The notes beneath the pieces are model-generated. The model ran no database searches. It worked only from the letters and a program-made list of their open reading frames with translations, and was not told where the DNA came from. The translations under genes were made by a program, and so were the position numbers. Below are positions 56,107 through 64,000 of a stretch of DNA of 64,000 bases, one piece after another. Within the stretch, counting starts at the first letter, position 1. The number at the start of each line of letters is the position of its first letter. The stretch is from Larkinella rosea (GTDB lineage Bacteria; Bacteroidota; Bacteroidia; Cytophagales; Spirosomataceae): contig NZ_RQJO01000007.1 of the NCBI RefSeq assembly GCF_003858635.1, forward strand, positions 373,941-437,940, in the 5' to 3' direction.

Positions 56107-56188
56107 TAGCTAAGCTGTTGTCAGACGAATTTAACGAAGTCCACCCAATGGCACCACTACATTTTAGGAAACGGTTTTGTTTGGCGAG

Positions 56189-57016
56189 CTATTTTTTGCC
56201 ACTTCCCAGCCACAATAAAGCGTCAATGATGAGCCTGTTCTGCTCAGTACTACTAAACGAAGACGACAGTTCTTTGTTGGTTTTATTTTCGTAATCCATG
56301 TCATTATGACCCATGTTTAAATAGATCATCCGGTATTTTTTATGGGTCCAGACCACGGGATAATACCCACTGTGCCAGATTTCGTGCGGTTTGGGGCCCG
56401 TGCCCAACGGAAAGCTGGTCGAATCGATGGAAAGGAGAATTTTTATATCCGGATTGGCCGTTAAATCGTTGGTCCAGCGATACCATTCATTGGGTGCTGA
56501 CTTAAATGTTTGGGGCAATTTTTTAGTTGCCGGATGGTTGCGATCTTCCACCCGTAAAACCGCCGGGGTCGGTCGCCAGGTATTGCTTTTATACGAGCCC
56601 GCGCCGACGAATTCATTGTGGTACCAGTCCCAGTTCTGCGGATAGGCCGAGGGCGTGAGGGCAAAAGCCGCAAAATGAAATCCCATCCAGCCACCGCCAT
56701 TTTCCATGTATTTCTGAAAAGCCGCCCGTTGCTCCGGCGCTTCAGGCCGGGTGTCGAAAAAAATAACTACCTGATAATCAGAAAGAAATTTAGTGTTCAG
56801 GTTGTTCCAGTTTGAGGTAGAATCAAATTGGAAACGATACTTGGCGGCCATTTGAGGAAACCATTGGTTGGCTTCCCGCACAAAGCTAATGTGCGCTTTG
56901 TCATTCTTTGCGGTAAAGAAAGCAATCACCCTGAAGGCCGGTTTGCGGTTTTGTGCCTGAACTCCCGAGCTAAAACAAAGCAGCATCAAGGCAAGAGCTT
57001 TGATAAAATGAGGCAT
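56189..57016 (-). CDS. ThuA-domain secreted protein
   Basis: 275 residues with a signal peptide (ALALMLLCFSSGVQAQ). ThuA-like flavodoxin or amidotransferase-type fold: FRVIAFFTAKNDKAHISFVR, YQVVIFFDTRPEAPEQRAAF, GGGWMGFHFAAFALTPSAYP and KYRMIYLNMGHNDMDYENKT. The family is linked to trehalose or other sugar use, often in exported form in Bacteroidota. The substrate is not known. Divergent regions on both sides carry no clear sites. Confidence 0.87.
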   Translation of the reverse strand: MPHFIKALALMLLCFSSGVQAQNRKPAFRVIAFFTAKNDKAHISFVREANQWFPQMAAKYRFQFDSTSNWNNLNTKFLSDYQVVIFFDTRPEAPEQRAAFQKYMENGGGWMGFHFAAFALTPSAYPQNWDWYHNEFVGAGSYKSNTWRPTPAVLRVEDRNHPATKKLPQTFKSAPNEWYRWTNDLTANPDIKILLSIDSTSFPLGTGPKPHEIWHSGYYPVVWTHKKYRMIYLNMGHNDMDYENKTNKELSSSFSSTEQNRLIIDALLWLGSGKK

Positions 57017-57138
57017 AGGTTACGGATATTTTACGGTGGTCGGTAGTTGGTCTGCGGTTTCGGATCGTCGAATTCAGTGACACCTGAAGCATTTCGCCGT
57101 CATAATCACTCCGAAAACTGGATACCGAAAATCAAAGC

Positions 57139-59496
57139 TCACATGGGCAAATAAATAGTAAACGAAGCTCCTTTATCAGGTGTGCTTTCGGCAAAGATAT
57201 TTCCTTTATGGTTTTCGACAATCTTTTTACAAAGGGCCAGTCCAATTCCGGTTCCGGTATAAGATTTACGTCCGTTCAGACGGTGGAAAATGGTGAAGAT
57301 CTGCTCAGCATATTGCTGCTCAAAACCGATACCGTTGTCTTTAAAATTGAGTTTTAAATACGTTCGATCAGGTAAAAGATGAGGAATACTACGGGACGAT
57401 TCAATCGGCACCAGGGTTGCTGAAATATGAATTTCGGGCGTCTTTTCGGAAAACTTGAGCGAATTGCCGATCAGATTTGAAAACAATTGATTCAATTGCA
57501 GCGGAATGGCCGTGATGGTTGGTAATACATCGTGGGTAATGACCGCTCGTTTTTGCTCGATTAATAATTCAAAATCCGTTTTAACATTGGCCAAAATCAG
57601 GTTTAAATCAGTGGCCGTAAATTGATCATCGGTTTTGGGAAGGCGGGAATAATTCAGCACATCTTTGATTAGGGCCGACATGCGCTGCGCCGACGAACTG
57701 ATCTTCATCAACAGCGTCCGGGTAGATTCGGCATCATGACTTTGATCCTGGAGTAATTCAATAAATGTCTGAATTTTGCGCAATGGTTCCTGTAAATCGT
57801 GGCTGGCGATATACGCAAACTGCTCCAGTTCGTGATTGGTCCGTACCAGTTCATGGTTGGTATTCTGGAGCTGGATTGTGCGTTCCACCACTCGTTTTTC
57901 CAATTCCTCAGCTACTTCCTCCAGATTCTTCCGGGCTTCAACCTGTTGGGTAATATCGAGCGCCGTCCCCAGCAATCGCCGTTTTTTTTGATTTTGATCT
58001 CTGATTATTTTCCCCGCAAACCGAACCCACTGAATGACATTGTCGGGGCGGGCCAGCCGGGCTTCATAAAAAAGCCGGCCTGATTTAAGGGCTTCCTCAA
58101 ATGCTTTGGCCCGAATCGAAACAAAATCTGGATGAATGGCGCTGCTAAATTCTTTTTGTTCATGAAATCGATCCGTCGAAAATCCGAAAATGGTGGCCAG
58201 CCGTTCGGAATACTGGAATTCACCCGTCGTCATGTCCCAGTCGTAAGTCCCGATATCCGCAGCTTCGATGGCCAGACGCAACCGTTGCTCGGCTTCAAAA
58301 ATCGACAATCGTGCTTCTACTTTCTCTGTCACATCGTTGACTGTCACTATAATACCGGAAACGTTATTATTGGTGTCGAACAAAGGGGCGTATTCAAAGT
58401 CGAGATAATATTTGCCCATCCCTTCCGGCGAATTGACGTAAGCCAGCGCTTCTTTTTCGGTGTATGGAATACCGGTTTTGAGAACATTCGCCAGGAGCGC
58501 CGGAAACTGCTGGTTGTTCAGTTCAGGGAATAAATCCAATAACCGCTTTCCCTGAACTTCGGAAAGTGGCCGTTTCCACATCGTTTTCAGCAGAACATCA
58601 TTGGCAATTTCAATGATGTATTCCGGCCCCCGGAAAATTGTCATCGGAATAGGCGACTGGATGACCAGGTTTCGAAACTGGCGTTCACTTTCCTGAAGGG
58701 CGTGTTTGGACTTTACCAGATTTGTGACATCACTGGCGACCACCACGACGCCATTGATGACATTATTTTCTGCCTGCAGCGGCTGGTAAACGAAATTGAA
58801 ATAAACGGTTTCGTCCTTTCCGTGCCGGTGTAAAATTACCGGGTATTCGTTTCCGAAAAAGGGCTCACCGGTTTCAAAAACCCGGGTCAGTAATTCAAAA
58901 ATACGCTGGTTTTTTAACTCCGGTAAAGCCTCCAGAATGGGCTTGCCGATCACATCCCCATGGTTTTTGGCAATGAGACCGAGGTAGTTGACATTCGCTG
59001 TTTCAAATACAAACTGACGACCCATCAATACCGCGATGCCCACCGGAGCTTGATTGAGCACGTCGCGTACATGCGCTTCGGTTCGGCTGCGCGTTTGGGC
59101 AATGGCCAACTGAATCCGGATTCTGGTAATCAATTCCTGAGCCGGAAACGACCCAATCAGGTAATCGTCCGCAGCAGATTCGTCGTCATTCTGCGCCGGT
59201 TCTTCCCGGTCCGCTAACACGATTAACGGAATTCGGGCCGTAGCTACATCACTTTTCAGGAGTTTTATCAATGAAAATCCATTCAAAACCGGCAGACTGG
59301 TTGTGCTGATGATGAGATCAGGGCGGTTTTGACTGATTTGCCGCAGCGCAAGTGCCGCGTCCGAAGCCGTTTCGGTTAAATAAGTTTTTGTCAGTAGCCG
59401 TTGAAGCCGTGGATCGACGGGTGGGCCTATTAACAAGACCCGTTGTTTTGGGGAATTTTCGGAAGAATTCCGACCCTCTTTGCTCATAGGAACCAA
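57139..59496 (-). CDS. PAS-rich sensor histidine kinase with degenerate receiver
   Basis: 785 residues (a Met three codons downstream of the first could also start). Order: receiver-like domain (about 18-130), three PAS or PAS-like domains (about 140-265, 270-395, 405-525), coiled coil, HisKA (IASHDLQEPLRKIQTF, phospho-acceptor His), HATPase_c with N box (FSNLIGNSLKFSEK) and GTGIGLALCKKIVENH. The receiver lacks the phospho-acceptor Asp (position reads STTSLP) and the conserved Lys, so it probably cannot be phosphorylated. No membrane helix: a cytoplasmic sensor. Confidence 0.92.
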   Translation of the reverse strand: MVPMSKEGRNSSENSPKQRVLLIGPPVDPRLQRLLTKTYLTETASDAALALRQISQNRPDLIISTTSLPVLNGFSLIKLLKSDVATARIPLIVLADREEPAQNDDESAADDYLIGSFPAQELITRIRIQLAIAQTRSRTEAHVRDVLNQAPVGIAVLMGRQFVFETANVNYLGLIAKNHGDVIGKPILEALPELKNQRIFELLTRVFETGEPFFGNEYPVILHRHGKDETVYFNFVYQPLQAENNVINGVVVVASDVTNLVKSKHALQESERQFRNLVIQSPIPMTIFRGPEYIIEIANDVLLKTMWKRPLSEVQGKRLLDLFPELNNQQFPALLANVLKTGIPYTEKEALAYVNSPEGMGKYYLDFEYAPLFDTNNNVSGIIVTVNDVTEKVEARLSIFEAEQRLRLAIEAADIGTYDWDMTTGEFQYSERLATIFGFSTDRFHEQKEFSSAIHPDFVSIRAKAFEEALKSGRLFYEARLARPDNVIQWVRFAGKIIRDQNQKKRRLLGTALDITQQVEARKNLEEVAEELEKRVVERTIQLQNTNHELVRTNHELEQFAYIASHDLQEPLRKIQTFIELLQDQSHDAESTRTLLMKISSSAQRMSALIKDVLNYSRLPKTDDQFTATDLNLILANVKTDFELLIEQKRAVITHDVLPTITAIPLQLNQLFSNLIGNSLKFSEKTPEIHISATLVPIESSRSIPHLLPDRTYLKLNFKDNGIGFEQQYAEQIFTIFHRLNGRKSYTGTGIGLALCKKIVENHKGNIFAESTPDKGASFTIYLPM

Positions 59497-59564
59497 CGTG
59501 CTGGATGAATTGTCTGGAAATGGCTGGATTTAAATGATGGAAACCGGATGTTATACGAGATTGT

Positions 59565-61133
59565 TTATTTGTTTATTTCTTTAAAGTCCAGTTGCTGAAT
59601 CAGGGCCGGGTTTTCGGGTGTAAGCGTGAAAAATACCTCAATATTGGCCTTTTCGGCTTCGATCAAAAAGCGCCCCCGCAGTTGATTTTCCGCAATTAAT
59701 TCGCCGACCCGAACGGTTTTTCCGACTTTGGCGTACAAATCCTGAACCACTTTTCGTCGAATCGCCAGGGATTTATCCGGGAAGAAGTTCTCCGCAAAAA
59801 TTTTGCTCTCGGGGGCATTCATCCAGTCGGGGAGCAATTGAACAATCTCGGCTTTCCGCTGCGCCAGGATTTTAGAAACCGGCATCATCCTCGGTTTTAA
59901 TCCAGCCGTTGTGATCAGCGTGTCCAGAACCGCCCAGTTGACCGCGCCCATTCCGGCATACGTCAGGTTGCCGTTGGCCACAACGCCGATGCCGTATTCC
60001 GGCATAATCCACCACTGACTGCCAAAACCGGGCAAACCGCCCGTATGACCAACGTAGACGCGTCCTTCGCAATCGCGGCTCCAGCGCAACCCATATCCGT
60101 AGCTGCTTACCATCGGACACGCGCGACCGCTGGGATACCTGAAGGTACCGGCCAGGTTATTAAACGTCCACGGTTGCTGCATTTCCCGCACGGAACTTCG
60201 TTTGATAGGCCCGGTTTCGGCCCCACTTTGGGGTGGCCAGGCCAATTCGTGTAACGCCATATATTTACTGAAATCTTCGATGGAAGTAAGCAAACCACCC
60301 ATCGCACCGTAGGACCCGTCGTGCAGCAGGGGTTCTTCCAGCCAGTTATTTTCCTGCCAGCGGTAGCCGTGCGCCAGTTGGTTGGTAGGCACTTTGGTGT
60401 ATTCCCAAACCGTGTGAGTCATGCCCAGCGGTTTAAAAATCGCTTCATCGATGTACTGCTGATACGGTTTTCCTGAAATTTTACTGATAATGGCACCCAG
60501 CATCGCAAACGCCAGATTGCTGTATTCATACGTAACACCCGGTACGTTGGACAATGACAAACCACCCTCGATCAGCTTGATCAGGTCCGCCGGACTGTCG
60601 TCCAGTTGCCGGTCACCCCACGGGTTGTCCTCGGGAAAACCCGCCGAATGCGTCATCAGATGCCGGATGGTGATCAGGGGCGAATCGGAAGTAAGGTACG
60701 GCAGTTTTTTCAGCTCCGGGATGTAGAGATACGCCGGATCGTCGAGCCGGAGTTTGCCTTCATCGCGTAGTTTCAGAATGGCCATCGTGGTCACACTCTT
60801 GCTCATCGACGCAATTCGGAACAGCGATTGGGGCGTTGCGGCAGTTTTCTTGGCGACATCCGTAAAACCAAAACCACCCGCGTGCACCAGCTTGCCATCG
60901 ACCACAATGCCGAAGGCCAGGCCCGGGAAGTGGTTTTTCGCGGCATAATCACGAAAAAGATTGTCGATGGCTGGAAAGACCGCTTTGATTTTTTCGCTGC
61001 GTTGCGGATCACCAAAAACCGGAGGTTGATAGCTGGTCGAGTACGAGGCCGGGCTGCGATCACCCGCAGCGGGTTTAGGCTGGCCGTGCGCTGCTGAAGC
61101 AATCAACAAGGCAAATAGCAGATGTCTTTTCAT
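59565..61133 (-). CDS. Beta-lactamase-family serine hydrolase
   Basis: 522 residues with a signal peptide (LLFALLIASAAHGQ). Class C beta-lactamase/esterase fold: SMSK at S109-K112, YEYSNLAFAML (YxN), HTGGLPGFG in place of KTG. A C-terminal extension (about 420-522, FLIEAEKANIEVFFTL) is added. Such proteins are usually peptidases or esterases rather than antibiotic hydrolases. Exported. Confidence 0.9.
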   Translation of the reverse strand: MKRHLLFALLIASAAHGQPKPAAGDRSPASYSTSYQPPVFGDPQRSEKIKAVFPAIDNLFRDYAAKNHFPGLAFGIVVDGKLVHAGGFGFTDVAKKTAATPQSLFRIASMSKSVTTMAILKLRDEGKLRLDDPAYLYIPELKKLPYLTSDSPLITIRHLMTHSAGFPEDNPWGDRQLDDSPADLIKLIEGGLSLSNVPGVTYEYSNLAFAMLGAIISKISGKPYQQYIDEAIFKPLGMTHTVWEYTKVPTNQLAHGYRWQENNWLEEPLLHDGSYGAMGGLLTSIEDFSKYMALHELAWPPQSGAETGPIKRSSVREMQQPWTFNNLAGTFRYPSGRACPMVSSYGYGLRWSRDCEGRVYVGHTGGLPGFGSQWWIMPEYGIGVVANGNLTYAGMGAVNWAVLDTLITTAGLKPRMMPVSKILAQRKAEIVQLLPDWMNAPESKIFAENFFPDKSLAIRRKVVQDLYAKVGKTVRVGELIAENQLRGRFLIEAEKANIEVFFTLTPENPALIQQLDFKEINK

Positions 61134-61199
61134 GGAGGTATTCAGTTACGCTAAAATAGGACGCATTTCTTAAAAGAGCTATTTCTGGGGAACAAGAAC

Positions 61200-61207
61200 T
61201 ACCTTTG
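61200..61207 (+). promoter_or_regulatory. -7 element TACCTTTG upstream of the radical SAM gene
   Basis: Perfect TAnnTTTG. The in-frame TTG at 61205 lies inside it, so translation cannot start there if this promoter is used; the next TTG at 61232 is a better start. Confidence 0.5.
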
Positions 61208-61231
61208 TGGGGAACGAAGCGCCGTTACTCC

Positions 61232-63430
61232 TTGGAACCAAAAATCCTTTTTATTACACCACCTTTCACGCAGCTCAATACGCCGTACCCGGCGACGGCT
61301 TACCTGAAAGGGTTTCTGAATACGAAAGGCTTTCGTTCACACCAGGCTGATTTAGGCATTGAGGTGATTCTGAACCTGTTTTCGGCGAAGGGGCTGAAAA
61401 CGCTATTCGACGAACTGGAGGCTTCCGACGCGGAATTATCCGAAAACAGCTACCGGATTTTTTCGCTGAAGGATGACTACATCAGCACCATTGACCCGGT
61501 CATCCGGTTTTTGCAGAACAAAAATCCAACGCTGGCCCACAGCATTTGCGACCGGTCGTATTTGCCAGAAGCTTCCCGGTTTGCGCAACTTGATGAAATG
61601 GATTGGGCCTTTGGAACGATGGGGATTCACGACAAAGCCCGCCATCTGGCAACCTTATACCTCGAAGACCTGGCCGATCTGATTACCGAAGCGGTGGACC
61701 CGCACTTTGGTTTCAGCCGGTACGCCGAACGCCTGGGTCGCTCGGCAACGCATTTCGACGAAATCAACGCGGCACTGTTAGCGCCCGAAACCCTGATTTC
61801 GGCTACATTAACGAATCGGCTCGAAAAACGGATTCAGGAATGGAACCCCAGCGTAGTTTGCCTGACGGTTCCGTTTCCGGGAAATCTGTACGGCGCCTTA
61901 AAGTGCGGACAATACATTAAGAAAAACCATCCGCAGATTGCCGTCGTTATGGGCGGAGGGTACGCCAATACCGAACTTCGCTCGCTGAAGGAGCCCCGCG
62001 TGTTTGATTTCGTCGATTACATCTGCCTCGACGATGGCGAAGCTCCGCTGCTCTCTCTGCTGGATTACCTGGCGGGAAACCGCGAACGGGAGAGTTTGAA
62101 GCGGGTGTATTCGCGGGTGAACGGCGTCGTGACGTACCACAACCAGAACCGGGAGCGGGATATTCCGCAACGCGATACCGGAACGCCCGACTACCGTGAT
62201 TTACCGCTGAACGACTATTTATCAGTCATCGAAATCGTCAATCCGATGCACCGGCTCTGGAGCGACGGACGCTGGAACAAGCTGACGCTGGCGCACGGTT
62301 GCTACTGGGGGAAATGCTCTTTTTGCGACGTAACGCTCGACTACATCAAACGCTACGAACCGCTGACGGCGGCTTTGCTCTGCGACCGGATCGAAGAAAT
62401 GATCGAACAAACCGGCCAGAACGGTTTTCACTTTGTCGACGAAGCCGCTCCGCCCGCCTTGATGCGCGATCTGGCGCTGGAAATCATTCGCCGGAAGCTG
62501 ACCGTGGTCTGGTGGACGAACATCCGGTTCGAAAAAAACTTCACGCCCGATCTGTGTCGCTTGTTGAAAGCGTCGGGCTGCATTGCGGTTTCCGGGGGGC
62601 TGGAAGTGGCCTCGGACCGGCTACTCGAACGCATGAAAAAAGGCGTAACCGTGGCGCAGGTGGCCCGCGTAGCCGATGGATTCACCCAGGCGGGCATCAT
62701 GGTCCACGCCTATCTGATGTACGGTTTTCCGACGCAAACCGCCCAGGAAACGATCGATTCGCTGGAAATGGTCCGGCAATTGTTCGAAGCCGGGATTGTG
62801 CAATCGGGATTCTGGCACCGGTTTGCCATGACTGCCCACAGCCCGGTGGGTTTGCATCCGGCCGGGTTCGACGTGATGCGAATCGGCCCCGAAACCGGTT
62901 TATTTGCCGACAACGATCTGGATCATGACGACCCGCTCGGCTGCGACCACGGCCAGTTCTCGGAAGGCTTACGGAAGTCGCTGTTCAATTACATGCACGG
63001 CGTGTGTTTCGAGTTTCCGCTCAAAAGCTGGTTTGACTTTAAAACGCCAACGACTACCATTCCCCCGAACTATATTGCGAAGAGTATACGCCAGTTGTCA
63101 GACAATGATTTTCGGCCCAATGCGCTCGTGATCTGGCTGGGGAGTGTGCCGAATCTTTCGGTGCTGGAAGTCAAAAAGGGTAAAAAGGTAGTTGAACTGG
63201 CCGAACTGGTTTTTTATTCGAAGAAAAACGAATGGGCGCTGGAAACGAGCGTGCCGGTGGGTGAGTGGCTGGCGAAAATCATGCCCCAACTGGTTATTGC
63301 CAAGCACGAACCCTGGTCCCTCGACGGCTTAAAAGCGGACTTTGAAACCGCCGGGTTAGGGAGCTTTGGGGACTTCATGCAGTCGGAAACCGGTCGAAGT
63401 TTGCGGCAGAATGGCCTGTTAGTGGTGTAA
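61232..63430 (+). CDS. B12-binding-domain radical SAM protein
   Basis: About 732 residues from the TTG at 61232 (first residues EPKILFITPPFTQLNTPYP); a longer start at 61205 falls within a promoter element. N-terminal B12-binding-like Rossmann part (about 1-280, VVMGGGYANTEL), then the SAM domain with the FeS-binding CxxxxxCxxC in HGCYWGKCSFCDV (near residue 357), GFHFVDEAAPPALM and SGGLEVASDRLLERMKKGVT. It catalyses an unknown radical reaction. No partner enzyme is visible nearby. Confidence 0.9.
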   Translation: MEPKILFITPPFTQLNTPYPATAYLKGFLNTKGFRSHQADLGIEVILNLFSAKGLKTLFDELEASDAELSENSYRIFSLKDDYISTIDPVIRFLQNKNPTLAHSICDRSYLPEASRFAQLDEMDWAFGTMGIHDKARHLATLYLEDLADLITEAVDPHFGFSRYAERLGRSATHFDEINAALLAPETLISATLTNRLEKRIQEWNPSVVCLTVPFPGNLYGALKCGQYIKKNHPQIAVVMGGGYANTELRSLKEPRVFDFVDYICLDDGEAPLLSLLDYLAGNRERESLKRVYSRVNGVVTYHNQNRERDIPQRDTGTPDYRDLPLNDYLSVIEIVNPMHRLWSDGRWNKLTLAHGCYWGKCSFCDVTLDYIKRYEPLTAALLCDRIEEMIEQTGQNGFHFVDEAAPPALMRDLALEIIRRKLTVVWWTNIRFEKNFTPDLCRLLKASGCIAVSGGLEVASDRLLERMKKGVTVAQVARVADGFTQAGIMVHAYLMYGFPTQTAQETIDSLEMVRQLFEAGIVQSGFWHRFAMTAHSPVGLHPAGFDVMRIGPETGLFADNDLDHDDPLGCDHGQFSEGLRKSLFNYMHGVCFEFPLKSWFDFKTPTTTIPPNYIAKSIRQLSDNDFRPNALVIWLGSVPNLSVLEVKKGKKVVELAELVFYSKKNEWALETSVPVGEWLAKIMPQLVIAKHEPWSLDGLKADFETAGLGSFGDFMQSETGRSLRQNGLLVV

Positions 63431-63544
63431 TTAATAATCCTTTTTGCTGTCGCGCTTCGCCTGTTTGTCGGCACGTTTTTCCTTTAGTGTTTTCTCGGAC
63501 GGTTTTTTAGCGCTTCCTTTTGCGGGTGCTTTTTGCTGGGCCAT
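63431..63544 (-). CDS. 37-residue Lys-rich protein
   Basis: ATG at 63544 to TAA at 63431, 37 residues: MAQQKAPAKGSAKKPSEKTL, then KEKRADKQAKRDSKKDY. Very basic (about one third Lys or Arg), low complexity, predicted helical or disordered. The stop begins one base after the radical SAM stop on the other strand. Small basic proteins like this are seen in Cytophagales genomes, but I cannot name a family. Confidence 0.5.
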   Translation of the reverse strand: MAQQKAPAKGSAKKPSEKTLKEKRADKQAKRDSKKDY

Positions 63545-63730
63545 GATGCTTGAAATTTGAGTTTGGCAGGAATAGATGGAAGAAAGTAGGATAAACTATA
63601 AGTTACCAATCTCTTGTTTTCGGCTCTATTCGCTAATGTCGTATAAGGTAGCCTTAAAAACGGAATAAGTACGTCAATCGGGCATAAAAAAGAAGATTAC
63701 TTCAAAAAACGCCGGTTTCACATCTTGAGC

Positions 63731-63738
63731 TATCTTTG
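63731..63738 (+). promoter_or_regulatory. -7 element TATCTTTG
   Basis: TAnnTTTG followed by C, 25 bases before the VF530-type gene at 63764. Confidence 0.5.
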
Positions 63739-63763
63739 CGCCTGATTGTAACCATTTCCTGAG

Positions 63764-63985
63764 ATGACTCCTTCGCAGCCCAATAATCCGCTTCACGGCA
63801 AAACCCTCGAACTGATTCTAACGGAACTGGTCGATCATTTCGGCTGGGAGCGTTTGGGCCAGCGCATCCCCATACGGTGTTTTACCGACAATCCGAGCAT
63901 CAAATCCAGTCTGACTTTTTTGCGAAAAACGCCCTGGGCGCGCCAGAAGGTGGAGGAATTGTATCTGAGAATTAAAACCAAGTAA
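63764..63985 (+). CDS. VF530/DUF2132-family small protein
   Basis: 73 residues. [40 protein letters not shown] and [19 protein letters not shown] are the family signature. A VF530-family structure suggested a possible DNA-binding role, which is not proven. Soluble, alone, with its own promoter element. Confidence 0.9.
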   Translation: MTPSQPNNPLHGKTLELILTELVDHFGWERLGQRIPIRCFTDNPSIKSSLTFLRKTPWARQKVEELYLRIKTK

Positions 63986-64000
63986 CTCCAATTGAATTGA

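Overview
The window looks like a chromosomal segment from a member of the Bacteroidota, most likely the order Cytophagales near Spirosoma or Larkinella. This is inferred from family content: a type IX secretion C-terminal sorting domain, ELWxxDGT repeats, DUF2911, DUF4403, DUF2279, DUF4260, DUF6157, a DUF2027-Smr protein, an S16 with a long acidic tail, and promoter elements of the TAnnTTTG type. No tRNA, rRNA operon, insertion sequence, CRISPR array or intact prophage was seen.

Layout. 1-6.1 kb: an OmpR-type response regulator, a frameshifted DUF433/DUF5615 toxin-antitoxin-like remnant, a putative recombination-directionality-factor-like protein, a secreted ELWxxDGT protein, a signal-less BtuF-like protein and a membrane-tethered regulator. 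6.1-15.1 kb: small metabolic and hypothetical genes (DUF2911, hydrolase, AraC regulator, OsmC, nitrilase), an FMN glutamate-synthase-like protein and aroA. 15.3-15.8 kb: a GH97 glycosidase gene that has lost its catalytic core. 15.8-28.8 kb: DUF4139 protein, LDH2-type dehydrogenase, EamA transporter, mltG, thioesterase, BrkB, glycosyltransferase, Sua5/YrdC protein, LpxL-like acyltransferase and WbqC. 28.8-35.5 kb: clpC, two paralogous outer-membrane proteins each made of two tandem repeats, and a stretch of gene relics. 35.5-42.8 kb: a PI-PLC/GDPD-like protein, fabG, a VWA membrane protein, DUF2279, DUF2027-Smr and DUF4403. 42.9-47.3 kb: RNase P RNA, an OmpA-family protein and rpsP-rimM-trmD. 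47.4-64 kb: an AsmA-like/GT51 fusion, rluD, a D-cysteine desulfhydrase-like enzyme, a formyltransferase/deacetylase pair, aldo-keto reductase, cupin, ThuA, a PAS-rich histidine kinase with a degenerate receiver, a serine hydrolase, a B12-binding radical SAM protein, a 37-residue Lys-rich protein and a VF530-type protein.

Most genes stand alone or in pairs, often with divergent or convergent neighbours. The clearest functional groupings are translation and RNA processing (rnpB, rpsP, rimM, trmD, rluD, Sua5-like), envelope biogenesis (mltG, the GT51 fusion, LpxL-like acyltransferase, fabG, OmpA, formyltransferase and deacetylase) and proteostasis (clpC). Gene decay is visible at three places (0.7-1.26, 15.3-15.8 and 34.9-35.5 kb). 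Many intergenic gaps carry perfect inverted repeats, some being ordinary terminators and others built from short repeated words.

No complete new defence or mobile system could be shown. The least ordinary items are the orphan RDF-like protein, the double-repeat outer-membrane pair, the AsmA/GT51 fusion and the formyltransferase-deacetylase pair.
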